Of a DNA stretch of 64,000 bases, positions 26,047 to 35,864 are shown in pieces. The translations under genes and the position numbers were made by a program. This stretch comes from Filobasidium wieringae (Eukaryota; Basidiomycota; Tremellomycetes; Filobasidiales; Filobasidiaceae): NCBI GenBank assembly GCA_001600055.1, contig BCIV01000017.1:186001-250000 (forward strand), in the 5' to 3' direction. The notes below the pieces were generated by a model that saw only the letters and a program-made list of their open reading frames with translations, searched no databases and was not told the origin of the DNA. Positions within the stretch are counted from its first letter, which is position 1. Each line of letters begins with the position of its first letter.

Positions 26047-26937
26047 TCAACCTAACCTGATCCCTAGAGCGAATCCGGCAAGGAAACTAGCCCTCTCTAT
26101 TCCACGCGACCGGAAGAGGGGATCAGATCAAACCGCTCCATCGATCATGGAATTGAAACCGTTCAGAAATAAACTCACGCTGGAAGTTCGCCGTCAAAAA
26201 GTCCGTGATCCAACGGTAGAGACCTCCGATGGTGGGTGCTACCTTTTGAGCGGTCTTTTCTACCCCGCCTACCAGCCCGGAGGAACCGGAGGTGGTGGAT
26301 GAGGAGGAGAGGGTGGAGGGAATGAAGTTTTCGTACTTGAGACCTAGTTTCGACCAGTCTACCTGGACTATCGAGCGGGATGAGAGGTACTAGAAGAGCT
26401 ATAAGGTTAGCGCGGTGAGAATGAAGCGGGATTGGGGGAGGATGGACTTGCTTGTAGTAAAACGTAGACACCTCCGAGGAAGAAAGCGATGGCTTTGGCT
26501 CCTTTCTTCACAAAGACCCCGGTACATAACCCACAGACCGCTCCGAACGATAATTGGTAAGGCGAGAGGATCGATTCGGTAGGAAGATCGTCCGCTTGAG
26601 GTTGGGATTGGATTGGGTAGGCTGTTGGAGTGCGGAAGAGAAGACCGAGTTCAGCCGGGGCTCAAGGGTATAGAGAGAGAGACTGTGCGCGTGTCCGTGT
26701 ATACGTACATTCACACTCGACTCGTGCCAGATGAGGCCCGACCGCGTTACGGGGCAAGAGGGAGAACAAGCCCAAGCCGGCAGCTGAGCCCAGTCCTACG
26801 GCGGTCATCTGTCTCGACCATGACGCGGGTTGTTTAGGGAACGAGGGAGTGTGGAACGCTCTTGCGAGGTGTTGCCGAGGGAGAGGGAGGGAACGGAGGA
26901 ACGGGCGTATGGCTGGTCTGAGCGAGAGCGGGTTCAT
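26047..26937 (-). CDS. FUN14-domain mitochondrial outer-membrane protein
   Basis: Member of the FUN14/FUNDC family, small mitochondrial membrane proteins linked in animals to mitophagy and contact sites. The presequence-like N-terminus MNPLSLRPAIRPFLRSLPLP is basic and Arg-rich. A Gly-rich hydrophobic segment MTAVGLGSAAGLGLFSLLP follows. The FUN14 core is SPYQLSFGAVCGLCTGVFVK, then KGAKAIAFFLGGVYVFLQYL, then QVDWSKLGLKYENFIPS. The C-terminal part GLYRWITDFLTANFQ joins across an intron to RIRLG and the stop at 26047. There are about four introns. No obvious LC3/Atg8-interacting YxxL/WxxL motif is visible at the N-terminus, where animal FUNDC1 has one. Confidence 0.88.
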
Positions 26938-27271
26938 GATTCGATCGAGTGAGCGAGTGAGCGAGTGAGCGAGTGAGCACGTGTTTTGTGTTTGAAATGG
27001 AAAACGATGGAAATCTGATTGAATCGTTTCAAGTTGTTTCACTTTCAACCGCTCTCAACGTCGCAACACCTCGATGACGTCAATCGCCGGTCAAGTCGTG
27101 GTTGTGGTGCCACATAGAAGCGCACAGATATAACGTAAAGGGATGCGCTTGAGTGGAAAGTGGATCAACACAACAACAAACGAGGTTGACAACAAACAAA
27201 CAACAACCTCGAATCGTCACTTTTTCACTTTGAACGAATCCTCCAATCCGACACTTCGACCACTCTCAACA
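26938..27271. promoter_or_regulatory. Divergent FUN14 / SPC105 promoter with E-box and ATF/CRE palindromes
   Basis: This 334-bp stretch separates two start codons on opposite strands. It contains CACGTG at 26978-26983 (bHLH core) and TGACGTCA at 27075-27082 (bZIP/ATF core). Next to the FUN14 start are four copies of an octamer. CACGTG and TGACGTCA are known core sites of those factor families; use here is inferred from position. Confidence 0.5.
26946..26977. repeat. Octamer tandem repeat, CGAGTGAG x4
   Basis: Four perfect head-to-tail copies of CGAGTGAG, directly abutting CACGTG and ending 9 bp before the FUN14 start codon. On the FUN14 sense strand this gives a CTCACTCG repeat that is likely in the 5' leader. 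Confidence 0.9.
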
Positions 27272-30200
27272 ATGGCAACACTCAACATCCCACCACCAAT
27301 CCCGACCTCTCTCCCCAAGTCACGTAAATCCCTGTCCGCACTGGCCCCCTCCTCTTCTCTCCTCCAACCACCCCATCCGACTCTCCATCGATCAGAATCA
27401 GACGACGTGAATGCAGCACGAAACACAAACGTGATCAAGCAGAAGATGGGAAGAAGAGCTATGAGTATCGGAGGAAACGCTATGGTCGCGGGCATCGTGA
27501 CGGATCCGACTGTAAAGGGACTCAGTCCTAGGAGTTTTAGGAGAGTGGCCGTAAGTTTGCATGGACCGTTGTCCGGCTTGAAAGTAAACGAGACTGATAG
27601 ACAGAACGGTCTGTGTCCCGTAGAAACCAAGGAAATCCATCCTGAAACCGATCAGCCTACATTCACCTCGTCGTTCGCCCTTGGCCAACCCGACCTCTCG
27701 ACGACGAACATCCCTCACTTCAAGTCAATCGCAATCGCAATCGCAATCGCAATCGCAATCGCAATCCCAAACCACCCCCTCCAAGTCCAAACCCATCCGA
27801 TCACACGCTAGTCCCCTGGCAGGACTCACGATCGATTACGGTCAGCTATCGAGAAAACCCGAAGATGGTTTCGAAACGGACGATTCCGACTCCCCCTCCG
27901 CCTTCCCCCCTCGTCTAGGTGGAGGAACCGACCACACCCTCCCCGCCTCGTTTTACCGACAGAAATCAACCACCACCCCGAGCCCCAGTTCGAAAGCGTT
28001 GTCGGAAAAGGAAGCGAAAAAGGCCGCGAGGAGAGCCTTCTTGGCGAGCAGGAAATCGGTCAGTTTCGCTCCTCACGCTCATGTGAGGATGTTCGATACG
28101 GTCGTCGCTGGAGAGACTCCGGCGGGACCAGAGGGGGGCAAGGTGTTTGGAGCTGCTGGGACTGCGGCCGTGATCAATGCGGGTGGTGCGGCAAAGCTTG
28201 GTCTGCCTCCTGCTTCGGCGACTCCGATCGATATGCTACCTTCAACCGCGACGGACGGACAGAAACTCGAAGGAGGGAGTAGGAGGCGACATGGGAGACA
28301 GAACTCTATTGGTTCTTTGAACGATTTACCTGCCCCTCCGGCCTCTTCCGGTTCTGGCTCTACTGGCACGGAAGAGAGGGCGAGTCGAAGACGTTCGGCA
28401 GCTGGAGTAGGTGAAGTGGGAGATGAAAGTGGGATGAGTATGGATATCGAGACGGATTCCGAGCAATCTGTCGATGAGGACGAACAGGAGGAACAGGCCG
28501 ATCAGGACGAGGACGAGGACGAACAGGAGGATGATCAGGAAGAAGGGGAGACGATGGACTTTACTACAGTCGCTCCTCCCTCTTTCCTACTCTCTCAAAC
28601 CTTGCCGCAGAACATCAGCTCGATCTTCTCTTCCATCCCCGATCAACCTGCGCCTAGTATGGACCTCCCGAGGTTCAGCGTCAGACGGGATCTAGGATCG
28701 AAAGGGTACTCTGCTTTTAGTCCTTCACTCGGATTAGGTGGGGGCGAGGAGATGACGACTTCTTCCGTCTTTACCGTTCCAGAGTCTCCTCGGGTCCCTC
28801 ATGCCAGGTCCATAGGGGGTGCGAGTGCTACGGACGATATGACGATGGATATGGATATGACTCAGGTCATGGGGAATGGGCATCTGTTGGCCTCCCCTGC
28901 CAGTACCGTTTCCGCTCGAGATGACGACGAGGAGGAAGAAGAGGAGGAATCCTCGGATGAGGAAGTCGAGAATGCCGCCAATAGGGGACCAGAGGAGAGG
29001 ACGATGGATTTCACCGTAGCTGTCGGTGGGATCATTCCCGGACTGCCACCCGTCAATGCCTGGAGGAGCGCGGAGAGTATCGGCTATACCAGCGTCCTTC
29101 CCGATGGGTACGAGCCGACCGGGATCAACTCGAGTAACGTCTTTTCCGCTTCGACTCTGGGGAACCCGTTCTTGGATGGTTCGAGCGGGGAGGGCAGCGT
29201 GTTCACTCTCCCTCGTTTGAACGTGGGAGATGAGAGTCTGGAGATGGACGAGACGATCGCTTTGGGTGGGATCGTCAGGGAGGATCAGACGATCAGTAGC
29301 GTCGACGAGGATGAGGGGGAGATGAGGAGGGAACCCACCTTGTCTTTCCCCTCTGGACCGTTCACCGCGCTCGAAACGGGTGAGGGAGAGATGACGATGG
29401 ATTTCACAATGGCTCGAGGGGGGATCCTCTCCAATGCTTCTCCCCGACAATCGACGGGTGGGGTGTTCAGCATGAACGTTACTTCCCCCACTGCGTCCAC
29501 CGTTTCCAAGCGAACGGTCACCTCGTCTGTTTTCTCCGTGCCCGCTTCTCCTGAACAGGCGCAACGGGCGACGACTAGTGTCAGGAGGGATATCTACGGA
29601 CCTTCTCCCGATGCTATCAAATCCTCTAGATTGGCTAGGAATGAAGATGAACCCGTTGGAAGGAGCATGGAAGCTGCCAAGGACGTCGCCAAGAAACTCG
29701 TCTTTACCCCTACGAAATCGACCTCGCCTTCACCTAGAAAGGTTTCACCCGTCAAGAGGATGTTCGAGTCCGCTCTGGACAAGGTCGACGCGAACAAGTC
29801 GATGAGGACCAGCCCGGCCGACAAGGAAAACACTGACCCGTCGCCTTTCCAGCCCGTCGCACAGTCCCCCAGGAAATATGGATCGCCTTTGAAGGAACGT
29901 CCGAGAACGCCTAACAAGAGGTTCAGCGTGCTTGGACCACCCGAGAGGAGTCCTCATAAGAACCTTGCACCTCTTTCCCCCGCTCGACGTATGGCTTCCC
30001 TTGCCTCTCGACCGACCACTCCTTCTAGGTTGAGCCAGACGGAGGTCATGCCCGAGCCGGAATGGGCGCAACAGGAGTTTTCCAGTATCTCGCTTGGGAA
30101 CTTTTTGGAGATGACTGGGATTCAGTTCATGACGTCCATGCCCACCGCGACGAGGAGGAAAAGCGTCTTGAACGGAGGTATGCCTGCCGAGTACATGCAG

Positions 30201-31967
30201 AGGATGATGACTAGCGAGAATGGTAAGGATCGATCTTGTTTTGCCATCGATAGCTCTTGACTGATGACATCTCGTCCCGCAGGCGATTATCCCTTGTACG
30301 AGTATGCCGCGGCAATGAACGCTTGGTTCTATTATAAGATGTACCACTGGGCGTGCCAGCAGATGCAACAGGATATCGAGACTACTCAGGAAAACGTCGA
30401 TGAACTGAACAGAGACGCTTCGGTTGATAACCCAATGATCATGCGGGAATACCTCGCGGCTAGCGACGACGAGAAGGCGCTGTTCGAGGTGAGTTATTAT
30501 AGGCGATACAAGTAGTCCATCAGTGCTGACTGTGACACGCGCGTTTGACAGGAAATGCTGCAAAACTTGAAGACCAACGCTCACTTGATTGCAAAGGAAA
30601 AGTGGTACAAGTGGAGATGTCAATTGACTACGGGTGTCAAACAGCAGATCGAAGCCATGAACGTCAACCTCAAAGAGGTATGTTATCAGTTGAACTTTAT
30701 ACCTGCCATCAAACTCATCTCTGAAATTCTTTTGAACAGGACAAACGACGCGTCGACGCTACGAGGCAACAGGCTGCCGACTCTTTGCCTATTCTACGAG
30801 ACCGTCGCATGGAATTGCAGAAGGAACTCGCGCGTGAAAAGGCCTCGATTGAAGCTGTTACTCGGTGCGACCAGGTAGAACTGCGAGACTTGAAGGCAGC
30901 CATCAGCGAACAAGCGTGAGTTTCCCTCGGATTGTAACGTCATCCTACATTTGACTAAATTACTCCTTTGAGAACAGCGCCCAGATTGCCTCTTTTGCCG
31001 CGGAGCACAACGAGCTGAATGAGAAGCTCGGACAGCTCAAAGGGAGATTGGAGGAACATCAGGCGGAGAAGTACGAGATTGGAATTGCTTTGGCCGCTGC
31101 TAAGCGGGAGTGCGAACAACGTAAAGGGTTCACTAAAAGCGAGGCGTTCGCTTTGGAGAGTAAGTTGCGATTCAGAAAGGTGTCTCGTGCATTTCGGTTG
31201 AGACTCACGCACTTGTGCTTCATTTGTAGAGGAACTCAAAGCACTTCAGACCTTCAGCTCGTGGAAGCTGGAGAAGCTTCAGGCAGACACGATTGAGATG
31301 GTTTATGATGATGAAGTTCGTCTCAAGGCGATTTGCACGGACTACCGACCGGTCGCTTCTTCTTCCAAGCTTACCCTCAGTGGAAACGATGCCGCTCCTT
31401 CTACTCGAGCGTTCTTCGAATTGGTCGAGGGTGTAGTTGAGAAGCGTAAGGCTAAGATGGACTTGCAACAGGTGAGTCAATAATGAATACAGTAGTAAAA
31501 GACCGATACCAATCCTTACCTTTCGCCGAATTTCAGATCGTCCAACTTGTCGGTCGATTATGGACCGCTGTTCAGAAACTTCGAGCGGAATTCAAGACGA
31601 TTGGTCTGCGATACCCTACGACGTATCGATTCGTACAGGAGAAAAAGACATTTGAAAGTCGGTCGAGGATGTTACTTCCTGCTTCGCGGAGCAAGGTCGA
31701 GGTCTGTTTCCTTGTTGGGGAAGAGACTCTGGTTGGGTGGCCAGAGTCGGTCAATCGAGTCGGAGTACAGGTCGATAAGATTTATGGTTCCGTCAGGTGA
31801 GTTGTCTTCGTGCTGAGGAAGACGGTACTGCAATTGCTAACTATGCCCACTTGATACGCAGCCCGGAAGAGTTGAAAGAAGTGATTCAAGAACGAATCGA
31901 ATCGGCCACAGCTAGCGCTTGTCTACTGGCCTTTTCCCAGTGTTGTGTGGACGTGGAGAGCTTATAA
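27272..31967 (+). CDS. SPC105: Spc105/Spc7/KNL1 kinetochore scaffold
   Basis: Outer-kinetochore KMN protein that recruits PP1 and the Bub checkpoint proteins. Exon 1 starts MATLNIPPPIPTSLPK and ends at 27549; a 74-nt intron brings in KPRKSILKPISLHSPRR. A serine-glutamine repeat follows, then a PP1-docking-like RKSVSFAPHAHVRMFDT. The long disordered part (to about 29990) holds MELT-like copies: MDFTTVAPPS, MDMDMTQVMG, MDFTVAVGGI, MDETIALGGI and MDFTMARGGI. After an SP/TP-rich basic stretch, the conserved Spc7 domain begins SISLGNFLEMTGIQFM (30090). A long coiled coil runs over several short exons. A C-terminal RWD-like region has VEVCFLVGEETLVGWPESV and the protein ends SQCCVDVESL. Size and architecture fit fungal Spc105. 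Confidence 0.93.
27725..27766 (+). repeat. Hexanucleotide repeat (GCAATC) coding Ser-Gln
   Basis: Seven tandem hexamers (one TCAATC then six GCAATC) within SPC105, read in frame as repeated Ser-Gln. Unit length is a multiple of three, so copy-number change would keep the frame. Confidence 0.92.
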
Positions 31968-32303
31968 TGGGAGCAACATGGGACTCAGGATATCTAGCGG
32001 TGGTTTGCAATCTGGTTGTATAGCATGTATGGATTACTGATTACTGTAGTACTGTAATTGTATGGTTGCAGTATATATTATATGTAAGCCTTTGAGATGA
32101 AACGCGGCTTCAGGTGTGGCCGGGTGGCTGGCGATAGCCGAGGGGTCAGCGTTCATTACGAATCAACGCCGCCTACGCACGCTCAAACGGGAAATATCGA
32201 TTATTGAGCATATTCACCTGCTCGTTCACTCGCTCAATTCACCTACGACTCGGACCCTTGTGACTCTCTTGGACTGCCATTATATACCTATTCGCACTTC
32301 AAG
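31968..32303. other. Intergenic stretch upstream of the Sur7/PalI gene
   Basis: About 335 bp holding the 3' UTR of SPC105 (AT-rich, around 32000-32100) and the promoter of the next gene. No further feature seen. Confidence 0.45.
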
Positions 32304-33408
32304 ATGGGTTGGAAAGTATTGTCAGCCGCTAGTTTACCCGTGATATGGCGTTGTAAGTTCCTCCTCGCTATCGCATGCCTAATCCCGCTCATCGGAAAAG
32401 GCCCTTTCTACAGTCGCCATAGCTGTTTTGTTGTTCTTGACTACGATATCCACACCTATAATCAAAGGGATATACTTCCTTGACGTAACTCCAGTAACGA
32501 GCGAGTAAGTCCTCCTTGAGCCGGGAATTTAACCTCCCCTGTCAGAGCTAATTCGATTTCGACACAGTACTAGAGGTTCAACAGGGGATTTAACCTTCGG
32601 AACGTTCGGATGGTGTACCGACAATCTGAGAATAGTCACATGGAACGGCACGGAAGCCAACTTTGTGGATAAATGCTCCTCGTCAAGCTTGGGATATCAA
32701 CTGGACCGATCAATCTTTAGGGATGTTAATCAGGTGGGACCGTCCGGTCTCAACTTCGACCTGGACAAGTTCGACAGCAGTGTGAGCGAGGGATTGACCA
32801 AGGCTATGATCTTGCAACCAATTGGTAAGTTCAATTCACTAGTGCGAACGAAACCCAATCGATCTAACACTCCGTCGTCACAGCTTGTGCTCTCGTCTTG
32901 CTAAGCACGATCATGATGGTCTGGTTCTTCTGGAAGCCAAGGTCTAGGAAAATAGAAGTAATCGCTCTTACTTTCTATATTATCACTTTCGCTGTCACCT
33001 GGGTGAGTCTCATGGTTTCGATTACACTGCTCAAACTCGACAGCTCATTCTATTCATGCAATTCTCTATCGCAGGCGGCATTCATTGTATCGGTCGTAGT
33101 ATTCAACCAGATTAAAGCAAGGATCTGGGACGCCTCTAATCGAACATTGCGTGGAGAATATGCAAGCGGGTTCTGGATCAATCTCGTTGCTGCTGTGCGT
33201 GCCATCTATCCTTTTCTCTCGCCCTGCGAATTAGACTGAAGCAGATTCCCCTCCGCCAATTTTTCAGGCACTCTACACCGTCTCAGTTCTGGCATCCTGT
33301 TTCTGGAGCTGGGGGATGTACAACGCAGAATTGCACGAGATCGCGAATTATTCAGAGCTTCCTCGGGAGGCGGTATATGACTTGAAGAAGCCTTCGGCTG
33401 TAGTTTAG
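32304..33408 (+). CDS. Sur7/PalI-family four-helix plasma-membrane protein
   Basis: Predicted tetraspan protein of the Sur7/PalI (Rim9) family, found in eisosomes or in ambient-pH signalling. Exon 1 gives MGWKVLSAASLPVIWR, then the first helix FAIAVLLFLTTISTPIIKGI. The extracellular loop has the family signature GTFGWCTDNLR plus a downstream Cys and SLGYQLD. Then helix 2 ACALVLLSTIMMVWFFW, helix 3 IEVIALTFYIITFAVTW with AAFIVSVVVFN, and helix 4 ALYTVSVLASCFWSWGMYNA. It ends KKPSAVV at 33408. Five introns. Whether this is the Rim9 or the Sur7 orthologue cannot be decided by eye. Confidence 0.85.
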
Positions 33409-33630
33409 GAAGAACAAAGGAGGTTTGTACTGTATTTTTAAGGTTAGAAGCTTTAGAAGAAATAAGGAGGATCTGCGATGATGCTATCATAATGTCTCGG
33501 ACGAACATCGGCGATGGACGATCACCGTATTGACAGGATGGGAGAAGCCATGATTGATAACCAATTAGCCTGACTATGTCCCTGTATAAAGGACATATTC
33601 AATCCTCCTACCAATAATCCATAGCCTCTT

Positions 33631-34753
33631 ATGTCAGACGACGACGAAGCCCAAGTTGACCAGATCATATTGATGAGGACTCGCGCATCGCACACTATAA
33701 TGATGAGACGCGCATCGCATACGCTGGAGGTTGATCCGCCGTCTTACGACCGAGTATGCAATGGAATCAATCTTCTCATTACCCGCAACGGTATGTCAGG
33801 CATAAATACTCACTGTCGTACCGCAGTACTGTGATCCTGACATGGTGGAACGCTTCTCTTTAGGAGACTCTACGCCAGTAAGGCGTCCATCTGACTCGAT
33901 TCAACTATAAGGCGTTCACCTGGATTGCTTCCGTTAGACCTTCTTCGTTGTTAACGAAAGCTTCAGTACCATGAAGATCAAACGGCTTTTTGCGGTAGCA
34001 AATGAGACGGATGTCGACTCGTTTTCTCTTTTCTGAGATGGAAAGGTTATCGGGGAGAAAGACGACGAAGGCACGTCACGAGAGATGGGGATGACTCATT
34101 GCTCGCGGATTGTGGCAAATTCCCCTAGGACTTGGATCGCCCAAAAGATGATCATAGACTTAACGGCAGACAGTAGGTGGAGTGCGCATGTTATCCGCTT
34201 CGACTAACCTTTATACCCCTCGTGCTTTCTCCATATAACAGGATCTATGCGGATTGAGGTGAGCGCTTCGCAAGTCATATCGATTGACGCCACACTCACC
34301 TCCTTCGCTTCCATGGGTGTACTCAGCTACGAAAGGGTATGCTGGACCTCACTGCGTAGCAATTACCGTTCACTGAGTTAGACAGATGTTTATAGGTTTT
34401 GAAGACATGGTTGGTCAACGTATCAAGTCCTGCAGCAGCGCAAGTGGTAAGATACGACTTCGATGTTTATCCAGGTGTGCTTGATCGTGTTCCCTCACGA
34501 GCTTGTAGGATGTCAAGGTCGGCCAAGATTGCAAAGCGGATTTACAGAGAAAACTCACTTGTCAACCACATAGCGACGATACATTCGACAGGAGAGGCTG
34601 TCATCGGAAACCGTCAGGTTCAGCTTCGATGGAAACTTTATCGGAAGACGAGACACCATCGGCAGCCTTGACATGATGGAGGGGGACATGATTGATGTTG
34701 TTGTCGGAGGTAAGTTCCTTGGGTTGCGGTATCACTTCTTCGCCAGTCCCTAA
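33631..34753 (+). CDS. Putative multi-exon protein with tandem SUMO-like (ubiquitin-fold) segments, possibly degenerate
   Basis: The start MSDDDEAQVDQ is acidic, as in SUMO N-termini. A first ubiquitin-fold segment reads GINLLITRNGDSTP (through a 14-nt exon, 33864-33877), TFFVVNESFSTMKIKRLFAV, DVDSFSLF, then an in-frame TGA at 34034-34036, then DGKVIGEKDDEGTSREMGM. A second segment includes DVKVGQDCKADLQRKL or, in another frame, AKIAKRIYRENS. It ends in the strongest signature, TVRFSFDGNFIGRRDTIGSL followed by DMMEGDMIDVVVGG (34610-34711). Gly-Gly is followed either by a GTAAGT donor or by 13 more codons to TAA at 34751. Rad60/NIP45 proteins have two such domains. The frames join only if very short introns are assumed, so this may be a decaying gene. 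Confidence 0.45.
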
Positions 34754-35174
34754 GTCGCAGCCACTTCGAACTAGAACAAACCGGCGGGTGTTCGTCGTGA
34801 GGCGACGAAGTGGCGGACGAGATGTAGCCGGCAACACTAAGCTGGGTGGCGAGGGAACAGAGGTGACTCGATATGGTATCAAATGGATATCGCTAGTCAG
34901 GGAAGAGATCAATGTAATGTGTGTAGACTGAGCGCTGTACATCCGTCAACAGATATGTTCAAACCATCATATACACCACAACATTGGTTCTCAAGTACCA
35001 TCGTCAGCGTTCTAGACATATCCTGGACATGCAAATCGAGATGAAGACTACGAACGATGCGGGCAGCACTTGTATCGCCAATGAGGTCAAGCTTGGTCAG
35101 TAATCGAGGTCCAGCCGCCGTCTAGCCCGTCTCGATCTTTCTATATTTTCAATTTGAAACTCTCAACATCAAGT
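34754..35174 (+). other. Tail of the SUMO-like locus with a third partial segment
   Basis: One more open stretch near 35027-35101 reads QIEMKTTNDAGSTCIANE then VKLGQ and ends at a CA|GTAATC donor. It resembles the first two strands of a SUMO-like fold (compare RIEV and DVKVGQ in the second segment). No following half is found before the tRNA gene at 35175. The rest of the stretch shows nothing. Confidence 0.3.
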
Positions 35175-35262
35175 TCTTACTCGTCTATCGGCTAGGATGC
35201 GCGCCTCTCATCGACTTAACGATTGCCACGCGCGAGGGCGGGGTTCGATTCCCCGGTAGGAA
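35175..35262 (+). tRNA. tRNA-Glu(CTC) with a 17-nt intron
   Basis: The acceptor stem TTCTTAC pairs with GTAGGAA over 7 bp with one T-G wobble. The D-arm region GTCTATCGGCTAGGAT resembles fungal tRNA-Glu. Anticodon stem CGCGC/GCGCG encloses the loop CTCTCA-intron-C with anticodon CTC (35208-35210). The intron is 35212-35228, one base 3' of the anticodon as expected. The T-arm is GGGGTTCGATTCCCC. Mature length is about 71 nt. A T-run follows. Confidence 0.9.
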
Positions 35263-35864
35263 AGCAATCTTTTTGCCCTGATTTTCTCACTAACGATAGC
35301 ATAGAATCAGCTTTTTTTTTACTTGCAGAAGGCGTCCTGAATGCAAGAGGATTGTCATGCAGAACTCGGGTGAGCGGTGGCGGAGGCTTGGCATTTGAAG
35401 GGCGGGGTTGGTTTCATTCACCCATAGGAACGTGTGGCAACGCGTGCAAACTCTCGAAGCTGGATGATTTCTTGCCGAGCGCTCACCTCTGCGCAGCGGG
35501 ATATGTAGAACTTCTGCAACTGGTTAAACTCGACTGGCATTGGACAACTATCTCGCTCGCTTTGGGAGTAGCAACCAGGGTATATGTATATTTATGTGTG
35601 TGAAAACAGTCCAATCATACAGCGGGACGAGCGTATCTTGTCAATCGGGTCGGCAAGGCTGCTCTGTGTATCCCCTTTGTCACAGGTCCAACGATTCACT
35701 ACATCTACCATCCATAGGAAAGTAGCATTAAGGCTATGTAGCTGGTCCATCTAATACTTCTGGTTCAGAGATCGGGTCTTCGGGTATGTTTGCACCCGGG
35801 ATGATCCTGTTGTGGGCCACAGTCTCGTTCAATTCGCGACACCACTCTCTGTGATAATAACGAC
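35263..35864. other. Intergenic stretch between tRNA-Glu and the 3' end of SPT7
   Basis: About 600 bp. A plus-strand frame (roughly 35290-35603) stays open with a Cys/Gly-rich translation but has no recognisable domain. On the minus strand, SPT7 could extend here by an extra 3' exon, because a GTGAGT donor overlaps its proposed stop. Confidence 0.35.
35270..35274 (+). terminator. RNA polymerase III terminator (T5) of tRNA-Glu
   Basis: Five consecutive T residues start 8 nt after the tRNA 3' end. Confidence 0.75.

Noticed and set aside
27217..27630. Minus-strand 137-codon frame opposite SPC105 exon 1
   Set aside because: Shadow of the sense coding exon, and its codons lack any domain pattern.
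26946..27766. Short tandem repeats as a possible CRISPR array
   Set aside because: The octamer and hexamer repeats have no spacers, and the genome is eukaryotic.
28734..30623. Minus-strand frames of 276 and 292 codons opposite SPC105
   Set aside because: Long only because the sense exon is long and stop-poor; Arg/His/Ser-rich translation with no domain, while the sense strand is a clear Spc105.
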